From: Pseudomonas sp. MM211
Lineage (GTDB): Bacteria; Pseudomonadota; Gammaproteobacteria; Pseudomonadales; Pseudomonadaceae
Assembly: GCF_020386635.1 (NCBI RefSeq)
Contig: NZ_CP081942.1
Coordinates: 868,001 to 932,000 of the forward strand
Reading direction: 5' to 3'
Length of the DNA stretch: 64,000 bases
A program made the translations under genes and the position numbers. Below the pieces are notes generated by a model. That model had not been told where the DNA came from and did not search any database. It saw nothing but the letters and a program-made list of their open reading frames with translations. Positions 51,452 through 59,803 of this stretch are shown here, piece after piece. Positions within the stretch are counted from its first letter, which is position 1, and each line of letters starts with the position of its first letter.

Positions 51452-51545
51452 TGCTTTTGTGGGAGGGGCTTTAGCCGCGATTGTGCCTAGCTAGGCGTAA
51501 AGAGCTCGCGGCTAAAGCGGATCGCCGCCCGGCCCCTCCCACAAG
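51452..51545. repeat. REP-type palindromic repeat, copy C
   Basis: Arms TTTTGTGGGAGGGGCTTTAG and CCCGGCCCCTCCCACAAG around TGCCTAGCTAGGCG. Same element as at 2763 and 32415; includes the GGATCGCCGCCCGGC segment missing from copy A. It fills the gap between the convergent channel and DUF1850 genes. Confidence 0.8.
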
Positions 51546-51560
51546 TTACGCGAATGTCCG

Positions 51561-51959
51561 CTAGCGCCTTCCCCCTGCCCCCTCACAGCTCCAAAGCTCC
51601 ACCGCTGGCTGGCTTGCCGTCGGTGGGCCGAGCCACTCGCTGAAAGGCTGGCAGCCTTGGGCATCGCAAAGTTGATAGTCGCCCGCCTCGGGCGTACGCC
51701 CGAGGCGTAACGGTTGCAGAGGCGGCAACTGACGCTGGTAGTGCCAGGCACCACCACGCAATACCGCGCCGTCAGGAATCTCCATGCCGGCGCCCGAACC
51801 CTTGACCCGCGCCTCACCGAGCAACAACCCCTCGGCACTGACGCGGTAATCCTCCTCCCAGCGAATCTTCTCGATGCTGTGATCCCAGGCCAGGGTAAAG
51901 GCCGGGACGGGCATTTGCGCCCAGACCACCCCGGCCAACCCCATGCACAGTCCGATCAA
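51561..51959 (-). CDS. DUF1850 family protein linked to TRAP transporter
   Basis: A 132-residue protein with an N-terminal hydrophobic segment (MIGLCMGLAGVVWA). The DUF1850 pattern FTLAWDHSIEKIRWEEDYRV follows; the HS-E-xx-WEE element is the family mark. DUF1850 proteins are encoded next to fused 4TM/12TM TRAP permeases of the TAXI class and are presumed accessory. Here the start overlaps the permease stop by 4 bases (ATGA). The molecular role is unknown. The protein should lie in the periplasm, held by or exported with its N-terminal segment. Confidence 0.85.
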   Translation of the reverse strand: MIGLCMGLAGVVWAQMPVPAFTLAWDHSIEKIRWEEDYRVSAEGLLLGEARVKGSGAGMEIPDGAVLRGGAWHYQRQLPPLQPLRLGRTPEAGDYQLCDAQGCQPFSEWLGPPTASQPAVELWSCEGAGGRR

Positions 51960-54019
51960 GCGGCCGCCAGCGCCGGCTGACGACGCACGCGCAGCACATG
52001 CAGGGCAATGACCGCAGCCGCGACCAGGAAGCCGATTTCATCGGTGGTCACGTTATACAGACCCAGCAGGTCGTAGCTGAACACCGAGGCCGGAATCACC
52101 AGCGATGCACCGGCAGCAAACACCAGCAGACGCTCCCAGGCCCGCAGCGGCGCATAGAGGTAACCGACCACCGCCATGCCCCACAGCCCGACGGCAAATA
52201 CCGACTTGATGAACATGTAGAGGATCGCGCCCCAGTCATCACCCTGCATCAGCAGCGCCGGGTCATACACTGCCATGAACGGTACGACGAAGCCGCAGGC
52301 GGCGATGCGCACCGACCACAGGCTGATCTTCAGGCCGTTCTCCTTGGCGATCGAACCGGCTGCGAAGCAGGCCAGTGCCACCGGTGGCGTCAAGTCGGCC
52401 ATCAAACCGAAGTAGAAGACGAACATGTGCGACACGATCAGCGGCACACCCAGCTCCAGCAACGCCGGCGCGGCGATGGCGCTGGTGATGATGTAGTTGG
52501 GAATGGTCGGGATGCCCATGCCGAGGATCAGGCAGGTGAGCATGGTCAGTACCAACGACAGGAACAGGTTGTCCTCACCGATGGCCATGATGTAACCCGC
52601 GAAGGTGGTAGCAATGCCAGTCAGCGAGACCACACCAATGATCACGCCCACCAGGATGCACGCAACCGCTACCGGTATCGCATGGCGCGCGCCCTCAGCC
52701 AGAGCCCAGACGCAAGCGCGCAGGGTTTCACGCCCGCCCTTGACGTAGAAGCAGCCAGCGACCAGCACCGCGATCACACCGAACACCACGCCAATGCCGA
52801 ACTTGAGGAAGCCGGAACTGACCAGACCCAGAGCAATCCAGAAGGCGATCTTCAGCCACAGGTTGCTGGCGCGCATGACGATCGCCGTGCCGAGGATGAC
52901 GATAGCGGTCAGGGCCAGGCCCACGGTGCCGGAGAACATCGGGGTGAAGCCGGCAAACAACAGATACACCAACACACCCAGCGGGATCAGCAGGTACCAG
53001 CGCTCCTTGATCGCCGCGAACGGATCCGGGCACTCGTCTTTCGGCAGGCCGACCAGCTTGAGGCGCTGGGCTTCGAGGTGCACGGTCCAGAAGATCGAGC
53101 CGAACCACAGCAGGGCTGGAATCAGCGCCGCCTTGGCAATCTCGACGTACGGCACGTTGATGGTCTCGGCCATGATGAACGCCACGGCGCCCATAATCGG
53201 CGGCATGATCTGGCTACCCATGCTGGCCGAGGCCTCCACCGCTGCGGCGAAGGTGCCCTTGTAGCCGAAGCGCTTCATCAGCGGGATGGTGAACTGGCCG
53301 GTGGTAACCACGTTGGCCACACCCGAACCAGTGATGGTGCCCATCAGGGCCGAGGTAACCACCGACACCTTGGCCGGGCCGCCGGTCTTGTGACCGAACA
53401 TGCCCATGGCGAAATCGGTGAACAGCCTGATCATCCCCGCCTGTTCGAGGAAGGCGCCGAACAGGATGAACAGGAAAATATAGGTACCCGACACATAGGT
53501 CGGCGTGCCGTAGAAACCTTCAGTGCCGAAGGACAGCTGATTGATGATCTGATCGAAGTCATAGCCGCGGTGCGCCAGGTCACCGGGCAGGTGCTCGCCA
53601 AACAGGCCGTACGCCAGGAAGCACCCGCAGATGATCGGCAACGCCAGGCCCATGACCCGTCGCGCCGCCTCGAATACCAGCACCAGCAAGGTCACCCCAA
53701 CCACCATGTCGAAGGTGGTGAGGTCGCCCGAACGCTGGATCAGATCCGCCTCGAAGTACCACTGATAAATCGCCGTGCCCAATCCCGCCAGGCCCAGCAC
53801 CCAGGCCAGCGGCGTCCACGGGCGTCCTTGGCCGCGCAGGGGGAAGCACAGATACACCATCAGCAGAACAAAGCCGACATGCCCGGCGCGCAGCACCTGG
53901 CTGGAGAACGGATGGAAGGCGGCCCCGATGATCTGATAGACCGAAAACAGGATCGCGACGTAGAACACGGCCTTGGGCCACTGACTGGGGTTGCCGGTCA
54001 GACCTGGATGATCGCTCAT
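51956..54019 (-). CDS. TRAP transporter permease, fused 4TM/12TM subunits
   Basis: A 687-residue membrane protein joining the small (DctQ-like) and large (DctM-like) TRAP subunits, with well over 15 hydrophobic helices. DctM-type features are FLFILFGAFLEQAGMIRLFTDFAMGMFGHKTGGPAKVSVVTSALMGTITGSGVANVVTTGQFTIPLMKRFGY and ILGMGIPTIPNYIITSAIAAPALLELGVP. The fused form is specific to TAXI-TRAP systems, which import dicarboxylates or amino acids such as 2-oxoglutarate or glutamate using an ion gradient. The start at 54019 begins MSDHPGLTG; an in-frame start at 54058 is less likely. Substrate unknown. Confidence 0.92.
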   Translation of the reverse strand: MSDHPGLTGNPSQWPKAVFYVAILFSVYQIIGAAFHPFSSQVLRAGHVGFVLLMVYLCFPLRGQGRPWTPLAWVLGLAGLGTAIYQWYFEADLIQRSGDLTTFDMVVGVTLLVLVFEAARRVMGLALPIICGCFLAYGLFGEHLPGDLAHRGYDFDQIINQLSFGTEGFYGTPTYVSGTYIFLFILFGAFLEQAGMIRLFTDFAMGMFGHKTGGPAKVSVVTSALMGTITGSGVANVVTTGQFTIPLMKRFGYKGTFAAAVEASASMGSQIMPPIMGAVAFIMAETINVPYVEIAKAALIPALLWFGSIFWTVHLEAQRLKLVGLPKDECPDPFAAIKERWYLLIPLGVLVYLLFAGFTPMFSGTVGLALTAIVILGTAIVMRASNLWLKIAFWIALGLVSSGFLKFGIGVVFGVIAVLVAGCFYVKGGRETLRACVWALAEGARHAIPVAVACILVGVIIGVVSLTGIATTFAGYIMAIGEDNLFLSLVLTMLTCLILGMGIPTIPNYIITSAIAAPALLELGVPLIVSHMFVFYFGLMADLTPPVALACFAAGSIAKENGLKISLWSVRIAACGFVVPFMAVYDPALLMQGDDWGAILYMFIKSVFAVGLWGMAVVGYLYAPLRAWERLLVFAAGASLVIPASVFSYDLLGLYNVTTDEIGFLVAAAVIALHVLRVRRQPALAAA

Positions 54020-54137
54020 GGATAGACTCTCGATGCAGCTGGAGTAACAGCGGGCCATTGCCTTTCAGGAAATGGCCGAGCGCCGATTCGATGACAGAGG
54101 GAACCGGACACCCGGCCCGGCCCCTCGTGCATCCGTG

Positions 54138-55094
54138 TTACTTGAGTACGCCGGCTTCCTTGTAGAAGCGCTCGGCACCCGGGTGCAGCGGGATCGGCAG
54201 CGCCTCGGTAGCGGTTTCCAGAGCGATGTCATTGGCTGCGGAATGCGCGGTGCGCAGACGGGCAAGGTTGTCGAACAGCAGCTTGGTCATCTGGTAAGCC
54301 ACCTCGTCGGAGACCTTCTCGTGGCTGACCAGCAGGTTAACGATGGCGGCGGTCGGCACGTCCTGATCCTGGCCGTCGTAGGTGCCGGCCGGAATGACCT
54401 TGGCTTGATAGGCCTGGCTGTCGATCTTGGCCACGACGTCTTCCGGGATCGCCACAAAGGTGATCGGCACCATCGACGCAAGGTCACGGATCGCCGCCAT
54501 GCCCAGACCGGACGATTGCAGGGTGGCATCCAGCTGGCGGTTCTTGATCAGCTCGACCGACTCGGCGTACGGCATGAACTCGACCCGGCCCATGTCCTTG
54601 TAGCTCAGGCCGGCGGCCTTGAAGATGGCCCGGGCGTTAAGCTCGGTGCCAGACTTCGGCGCGCCGACGGAGATGCGCTTACCTTTCAGGTCTTCCAGGG
54701 TCTTGATCCCGGATTCCTTGCTGGCAACGATCTGGATGTAGTTCGGGTAGGTGGCGGCGATTGCGCGGATCCGGGTCAGCGGCGCCTTGAAGCCAGCGTC
54801 TTCCACACCGTTCCAGGCGTCCTCGACCGAGTCACCCAGGGCAAAGGCAATTTCGCCACGACCGGATTGCAGCAGGTTGAGGTTTTCCACCGAGGCCTTG
54901 GTCGCCTGTACCGAGGTTTTCGCGCCCTCGATGCCGTTGCCATACAGCTGCGACATGGCCACACCAATCGGGTAATAAACACCGCTGGTACCACCGGTCA
55001 GCACGTTGATGAAAGTCGGTGCGGCGAGTACCGCGGTGCTGGCAGTGAAGGCCGCAGCGGCGGCGAAGAGGCTGAAGCGCTTGGTCAGTCGCAT
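54138..55094 (-). CDS. TAXI family TRAP transporter solute-binding protein
   Basis: A 318-residue periplasmic protein with a signal peptide (residues about 1-24, LFAAAAAFTASTAVLAA). The TAXI family opening FINVLTGGTSGVYYPIGVAMSQLYG follows, then the segment LNLLQSGRGEIAFALGDSVEDAW. It captures the substrate for the fused TRAP permease encoded 118 bases downstream. A sigma-54 promoter lies about 160 bases upstream of the start codon. It is the first gene of the operon with the permease and DUF1850 genes. Confidence 0.92.
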   Translation of the reverse strand: MRLTKRFSLFAAAAAFTASTAVLAAPTFINVLTGGTSGVYYPIGVAMSQLYGNGIEGAKTSVQATKASVENLNLLQSGRGEIAFALGDSVEDAWNGVEDAGFKAPLTRIRAIAATYPNYIQIVASKESGIKTLEDLKGKRISVGAPKSGTELNARAIFKAAGLSYKDMGRVEFMPYAESVELIKNRQLDATLQSSGLGMAAIRDLASMVPITFVAIPEDVVAKIDSQAYQAKVIPAGTYDGQDQDVPTAAIVNLLVSHEKVSDEVAYQMTKLLFDNLARLRTAHSAANDIALETATEALPIPLHPGAERFYKEAGVLK

Positions 55095-55251
55095 GGTGTT
55101 TCTCCGTGATTATTCTTGTCAGAGAGCCGGTTCGGGATCGATGACCAGAGAGAACGGAGAGCGGCGAACAGAGAGGGAAATTACTCTGCCGCAGACGACC
55201 TGTTGTCTTTTTTATGGTCACCGAGCTGGAGGCCGGTTGCCCATGAGACAT

Positions 55252-55267
55252 TGCAGGTGCCGTGCCA
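55252..55267 (-). promoter_or_regulatory. Sigma-54 promoter of the TAXI-TRAP operon
   Basis: Minus-strand TGGCACGGCACCTGCA matches TGGCACG-N4-TTGCA with one base difference (CTGC). The predicted start point leaves a leader of about 145 bases before the binding-protein gene. This suits activation by the DctD-like regulator at 55698. Confidence 0.78.
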
Positions 55268-55427
55268 GCGGTGAAGATGCGCAGGCCAGAGCGGTAGCGG
55301 GTTTCGGGGGAGAATGAAACCAGCGGAACCCCGCTTATTCGCGGTAGACGACCGGCAAGATTCCGCTCAGATAGAGCGACGGTTCTCAGAAGCGGACGCA
55401 GAGCGTGGGAGCGATCCGACAGATTCG

Positions 55428-55521
55428 GTAGGGCGTATTAGCCGAAGGCGTAATCCGCCGCATGAAGCCGGCAACGTTGTTCGCGGTGAACGACGGATTA
55501 CGCTTCGCTAATCCATCCTAC
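55428..55521. repeat. Dispersed inverted repeat, GTAGG-GCGTATTAGC type
   Basis: Left arm GTAGGGCGTATTAGCCGAAG with GCGTAATCCG; right arm CGGATTACGCTTCGCTAATC ending in CATCCTAC. Imperfect long inverted repeat of a common Pseudomonas intergenic family. A diverged relative (GTAGCCTGGGTTAGC) lies at 58961-59050. Confidence 0.7.
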
Positions 55522-55536
55522 AAAGCTGGGTTCATC

Positions 55537-55667
55537 GATGGCTCCCACGCTCCAGCGTGGTAGCCCAGGCCTGGGCGCTCTGCGCCCGCTTTCAGCCAAC
55601 CGGCAGCATTGAGAATCGGACGCAGAGCGTCCAAGCGGCATTCCCACGCAGAGCGTGGGAACGATCT
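55537..55667. repeat. Dispersed intergenic repeat, GATCGTTCCCACGC type, copy 3 (reverse orientation)
   Basis: Hairpins GGCTCCCACGCTCCAGCGTGG, GGGCGCTCTGCGCCC, GGACGCAGAGCGTCC and TTCCCACGCAGAGCGTGGGAA. Same family as 32293-32410 and 39775-39880, inverted. It lies just after the DctD-like gene's stop codon. Confidence 0.75.
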
Positions 55668-55697
55668 GACTAGAGAGAACGGCCCATCAGACGCTAC

Positions 55698-57041
55698 TCA
55701 GTCCTCGTCGCCGCTTCCGGCAGGACGATAGGTGCTGCGTTGCAGGCCGTGGCGCTGCATCTTTTCGTTGAGGGTTCGGCGGGGTACCTGCAGCAGTTCC
55801 ATGGTCTGCAGGATGCTGCCGCGACAGCGCAGCAACGCGTTGTGCAGGCACTGCGCCTCGAAGGCTTCCAGCTGCCCGGCGAGGGACTGGCTGCCTTCCT
55901 CCTGAGCTGAGCCGCTCAGGCCCAGAGCATGCCGCTCAGCGGCGTTGATCAGCTCGCGCACGTTGCCCGGCCATTCATGGCCGAGCAGGGCGGCAAGCTC
56001 GGCGGGTGTCAGTGGTTCGAGGGTGCGCCCGTGACGCTGTGCGGCCTCTTCGGCGAAGTGTTCGAAGAGCAGCGAGATATCTTCCCGACGCTCGCGCAGC
56101 GCCGGAATCTGCAAGGTGGCGACATTCAGCCGATAGAGCAGATCCTCGCGGAAACGCCCGGCCTTCACTTCATCGAGCAAGTCCGGCTTAACGGCACTGA
56201 TCACCCGCAGATCGACGTGGATACTGCGGTTGGAGCCCAGCCGTTCCAGGGTCTTTTCCTGCAGCACGCGCAGCAGCTTGACCTGTTGCGCCAGCGGCAG
56301 GCTTTCCACTTCATCGAGGAACAGCGTGCCGCCGTCGGCATGTTCGATACGGCCGATGCGCTTGCTCTGGGCGCCGGTGAAGGCGCCGCTCTCATGGCCG
56401 AACAGCTCGCTCTCGAACAGGTGCTCGGGAATCGCTGCGCAATTAAGGGCCACGAACGGCTTGTCGGCACGCTCGCTGAAATCGTGCAGGCAGCGCGCCA
56501 CGCGCTCCTTGCCGGAACCGGTCTCACCGCGGATCAGCACGTTCACGGAGGTGCCGGCCAGGTCGAGAATCTGCCGGCGTAAACGCTCCATGGATCGCGA
56601 CACGCCGAGCAGCTGCGCGGCGATGCCGTCCTTGAGGGCGAACTGCTGGCGCAGGGCGCGGTTCTCGCAGACCAGGCGCCGCTTTTCCAGGGCACGGCGC
56701 ACGGTGTCGAGCAGGCGATCGGGGGTGAAGGGTTTTTCGATGAAGTCATAGGCACCCTGCTTGAGCGCCTGCACGGCCATGGGCACGTCACCGTGCCCGG
56801 TGATCATGATGACCGGCAGATCGCGGTCGCAAGCGACCACCTTGTCCAGCAGCTGCAGACCATCGGTGCCGGGCATGCGCACGTCGCTGATCAGCACGCC
56901 GGGAAAGTCGACGTCGATCAGGGCCAGCGCCTGGGCAGCAGTGGCGCAGGTGCGCACGCTGAACCCGGACAGTTCCAGCCATTGCTGCGCCGCTTCGCGG
57001 ATCGCTGCCTCATCGTCGACGACGATTACCTGACCACCCAT
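55698..57041 (-). CDS. DctD-type sigma-54-dependent response regulator
   Basis: A 447-residue three-domain regulator. The receiver (residues 4-118) has phosphoacceptor Asp53 in LISDVRMPGTDG. The AAA+ domain (about 140-370) has Walker A GETGSGKE, the sigma-54 contact GAFTGA in GHESGAFTGAQSKRIG, and Walker B GGTLFLDEVESLP. The Fis-type HTH (about 398-438) has LLRCRGSILQTMELLQVPRRTLNEKMQRHGL. It is phosphorylated by the histidine kinase encoded 93 bases upstream and should activate the sigma-54 promoter of the neighbouring TAXI-TRAP operon. The start has a full GGAGGTGAT ribosome site. The homologous DctD controls C4-dicarboxylate uptake; the ligand here may differ. Confidence 0.92.
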   Translation of the reverse strand: MGGQVIVVDDEAAIREAAQQWLELSGFSVRTCATAAQALALIDVDFPGVLISDVRMPGTDGLQLLDKVVACDRDLPVIMITGHGDVPMAVQALKQGAYDFIEKPFTPDRLLDTVRRALEKRRLVCENRALRQQFALKDGIAAQLLGVSRSMERLRRQILDLAGTSVNVLIRGETGSGKERVARCLHDFSERADKPFVALNCAAIPEHLFESELFGHESGAFTGAQSKRIGRIEHADGGTLFLDEVESLPLAQQVKLLRVLQEKTLERLGSNRSIHVDLRVISAVKPDLLDEVKAGRFREDLLYRLNVATLQIPALRERREDISLLFEHFAEEAAQRHGRTLEPLTPAELAALLGHEWPGNVRELINAAERHALGLSGSAQEEGSQSLAGQLEAFEAQCLHNALLRCRGSILQTMELLQVPRRTLNEKMQRHGLQRSTYRPAGSGDED

Positions 57042-57134
57042 ATCACCTCCTTATTCTTGGATCGCGCAGTGTAGCGCCCGGTCATCGGCCCGCCAGCCAC
57101 GGCGTCGTTACACGAAATGCCAAACCCGCTCAGT

Positions 57135-58883
57135 TCACCCCACGCGCTGCAAGCGCAGGATAAAGATGGCGCCATCGGCGCCGTTGCGCGCCTCCAGGCT
57201 GCCGCCCAGATCGCGCACGATGCCATAGGAAATCGCCAGCCCCAGCCCCAACCCCTCGCCCACCGGCTTGGTGGTGAAAAACGGCTCGAAGACGTTACCC
57301 AGATGCTCCTCGGGAATGCCGCCGCCAACATCGCTGACCTCCAGCACACAGCTGTCCCCATGCAGTTCGATGGTTACCCCGAGAATGCGTCGCGGGCAGT
57401 CGACCATGGCGTCCAGGGCATTGTTGAGCAGGTTGAGGATCACCTGCTCCAGGCGGATCGCATCACCACAGACCCGCGCCTCGCTGCGGATCTCGCGGCG
57501 CAATTCCACCTCTTCGCTACGCAGGCGCGGCGCCAGCAGCAACAGCGCCTGCTCCAGCACGTCGCTGAGCAACAGGCGCTCGTTGAGCCCTGCGGGGCTC
57601 TTGCGGGCGAAGGTCTTTAGGTGGCTGGTCAGGCTGGCCATGCGTTGCAGCAGACCATCGATGCGGATCAGGCCCTCGCGCGCCTCGCGCTCGCGGCCGT
57701 TGTCGAGCAGCAGGCCGAGGCTGCCCAGGTGCATCTGAATGGCCGTCAGCGGCTGGTTGATCTCATGGGCCATGGCCGCCGACATCTGCCCAAGTGCCGC
57801 CATCTTGGCGGCATGTACCAGGCCCTCCTGGGCTTCTCGCAGCTCGGCGGTACGCAGGGTCACCTCACGCTCGAGGTTCTCGCGGATGCTCGCCTGCAGC
57901 CGCTGGTTCTTGTGCCGCTGAATCAGAAACAGCACCAGAAATACCAGGGTCAGCCACACGCCAGCCGCGGCCAGACGATAGCTGCGGGCGGTATCGCCCA
58001 GGCTGCTTTCCTCGATCAGCAGGTGCAGCGTCCAGGCTTCGCTGGTCAACTCCTGGCGCTGCCACAGGTAACTCTGCCGGCCATCCGGGCCGTCGATGTT
58101 CATCCAGTCTGCATTGCCTTCGAAATACGGGCCAGGCTCCGTGGACAGCACTTCCAGGGGACGCTCAGCGTACTTGCGCACCTCCACCAGCTCGGCGTGA
58201 TCGAGTTCGTCGAGCTCATCCAGGGCGCGGAAACGCCAGGCCGGCCGGCTGCTGAGAATCACCACGCCGTAACTGTCGGCCACCAGCAGCACGCCAGGTT
58301 GGCCGACCCATTCGCGCTGCAACTCTTCCAGTTCCAGCTTGACTACGAGTACGCCGATCACCGCGCCGTTATCGTCGTACACCGCATGGGAGAGGAAGTA
58401 GCCGGGCACACCGGTGGTCACCCCGACCGCGAAATAGCGGCCTGCGGTGCGATGCAGGGCGTCCTGGAAATAGGGGCGGAAACCGTAGTTGCTGCCGACG
58501 AAACTGCTCCACTCATTCCAGTTGCTGGCTGCCAGGGTATGGCCCTGGCGGTCGATCAGGTAGAGCACGCTGGCGCCGGCCGCGGCGTTGAGCATTTCGA
58601 AGCGGCGGTTGAGCTTGTCACGCAGCTGCGGGTCGTCCGGCGCCTGCAGCAGTGCCTGAATATCGCCGTCCATGGACAACAGTTGCGGCACCGAGCGGAA
58701 GCGGTCGACCAGGGTCTGGATCGATTGCGCATACAGCTGCAACTGGCCGTGGGCCTCGCTGCTGCGATCCTCCCAGGCCCGCTGCTCGGCATAGCGGCTG
58801 GCCAGCCACAGGCTGACGGCCAGGCCGAAGATGACCAACAGCACGATGGCGACGATGCGATAACGCAGAAACAGGGCGGTCAT
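57135..58883 (-). CDS. DctB-type sensor histidine kinase
   Basis: A 582-residue membrane kinase. Membrane helices lie at about residues 8-28 and 303-321 and enclose a periplasmic double-Cache sensor domain of about 270 residues, which includes DRQGHTLAASNWNEWSSFVGSNYGFRPYFQDAL and GVTTGVPGYFLSHAVYDDNGAVIGVLVVKLEL as in DctB. A cytoplasmic helix leads to the H-box MAALGQMSAAMAHEINQPLTA (His373) and the ATP-binding domain with NLLNNALDAM, DVGGGIPEEH and GEGLGLGLAISYGIV. It probably senses a dicarboxylate or related acid and phosphorylates the DctD-like protein. It is the first gene of the two-gene operon. Confidence 0.92.
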   Translation of the reverse strand: MTALFLRYRIVAIVLLVIFGLAVSLWLASRYAEQRAWEDRSSEAHGQLQLYAQSIQTLVDRFRSVPQLLSMDGDIQALLQAPDDPQLRDKLNRRFEMLNAAAGASVLYLIDRQGHTLAASNWNEWSSFVGSNYGFRPYFQDALHRTAGRYFAVGVTTGVPGYFLSHAVYDDNGAVIGVLVVKLELEELQREWVGQPGVLLVADSYGVVILSSRPAWRFRALDELDELDHAELVEVRKYAERPLEVLSTEPGPYFEGNADWMNIDGPDGRQSYLWQRQELTSEAWTLHLLIEESSLGDTARSYRLAAAGVWLTLVFLVLFLIQRHKNQRLQASIRENLEREVTLRTAELREAQEGLVHAAKMAALGQMSAAMAHEINQPLTAIQMHLGSLGLLLDNGREREAREGLIRIDGLLQRMASLTSHLKTFARKSPAGLNERLLLSDVLEQALLLLAPRLRSEEVELRREIRSEARVCGDAIRLEQVILNLLNNALDAMVDCPRRILGVTIELHGDSCVLEVSDVGGGIPEEHLGNVFEPFFTTKPVGEGLGLGLAISYGIVRDLGGSLEARNGADGAIFILRLQRVG

Positions 58884-58960
58884 GCACGACTCGAATTTTT
58901 ATGATGCCGGCATGTTAGCCCGAAATGCGCGCGGGTCGCGTAGAGGATGCTGCGGCTTTT

Positions 58961-59050
58961 GTAGCCTGGGTTAGCCGTAGGCGTAACCCGGGACGATAGG
59001 CTCGGCGTAATCGGCCGACCCTGGGTATCGCTGTGCTCAACCCAGGCTAC
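58961..59050. repeat. Dispersed inverted repeat, GTAGCCTGGGTTAGC type
   Basis: GTAGCCTGGGTTAGCCG at one end and CAACCCAGGCTAC at the other, with an internal CGTAACCCGGG. It spans the gap between the kinase gene and the ferredoxin-like gene and may serve as a terminator for the latter on the minus strand. Confidence 0.7.
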
Positions 59051-59053
59051 GGA

Positions 59054-59764
59054 CTACGGCCGCGCCATCATCAGCTCGGGCACCGCGCGGCCGGCGACCA
59101 GTTGCTCGTCGACCAGGCGTACCACGTCTCTCTCGCTGCGCACCTGATACCAGTGGCCCGGCGGATAAACCGTCAGCGTCGGGCCCTGATCGCAGGGGAA
59201 CTGGCACTGGGTACGGGTGATATGCACACCACCCTCGCACTCCAGGCGGCCAGCAGCCTTGACCTTCTCGCGCAGCATTTTCCACAGCGGCAGAGCGCCA
59301 CGGCGGGTGCAGCGCGGGCCGTTGCACAGCAGCACGCGGTACTGGTGAGCGGGAATCTTCGACCAGGCGTGGCTGCCGGGCAGCGCCGGCACATCGACGC
59401 AGCCCAGATGCAGCTCCAGGCGCTCGAGCAGTGCACAGGCGGCCCCGGCGGCATCGGCATCGAGCTGGCCGAACAGGCTGGTGACAAAGACCCGTGCAGG
59501 ATCGGTCAGGCTCGCCAGCTCGCTACGCAGCCAGTCGACATGCTGGCTGCTGCTCTGCGCCTCCAGGTCAATCACCAGCAGCCTGCCGCTGCCCTCCTTC
59601 ACGCGCTGCCAGAGGCCGTCATAACCGGCACCGGTATCGACGACTTCGGCCAGCGCAGGCTCGCCACGCAGCTCCACCAGGCGGGCACGAAACAGCTCGG
59701 CAAAGGAGCCGTCGAGCAGATCCGTGCCGGCGAACAGCACCTGAGCGTAGGGCGTGGTAGTCAT
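59054..59764 (-). CDS. (2Fe-2S) ferredoxin domain protein linked to cobalamin genes
   Basis: A 236-residue protein. The C-terminal 100 residues form a thioredoxin-like 2Fe-2S domain with Cys pairs in LLCNGPRCTRRG and RTQCQFPCDQGPTLTVYPPGHWY. The N-terminal part begins VLFAGTDLLDGSFAELFRARLVEL and is less characteristic; I do not recognise it with confidence, though it may resemble CbiX-like or DUF1636 modules. It is the last gene of a minus-strand cluster cobL-cobK-this gene, 39 bases after cobK. The context suggests electron supply or cobalt/corrinoid reduction in vitamin B12 synthesis, which is inference. Confidence 0.75.
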   Translation of the reverse strand: MTTTPYAQVLFAGTDLLDGSFAELFRARLVELRGEPALAEVVDTGAGYDGLWQRVKEGSGRLLVIDLEAQSSSQHVDWLRSELASLTDPARVFVTSLFGQLDADAAGAACALLERLELHLGCVDVPALPGSHAWSKIPAHQYRVLLCNGPRCTRRGALPLWKMLREKVKAAGRLECEGGVHITRTQCQFPCDQGPTLTVYPPGHWYQVRSERDVVRLVDEQLVAGRAVPELMMARP

Positions 59765-59803
59765 GGGTAGGCTCCGAGAAAAAGGCGGCAGTCTAGCAGT
59801 GAG

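Noticed and set aside
51998..54025. Plus-strand frame of 675 codons opposite the TRAP permease
   Set aside because: Low-complexity His/Gln/Arg-rich translation typical of the antisense of a membrane protein gene.
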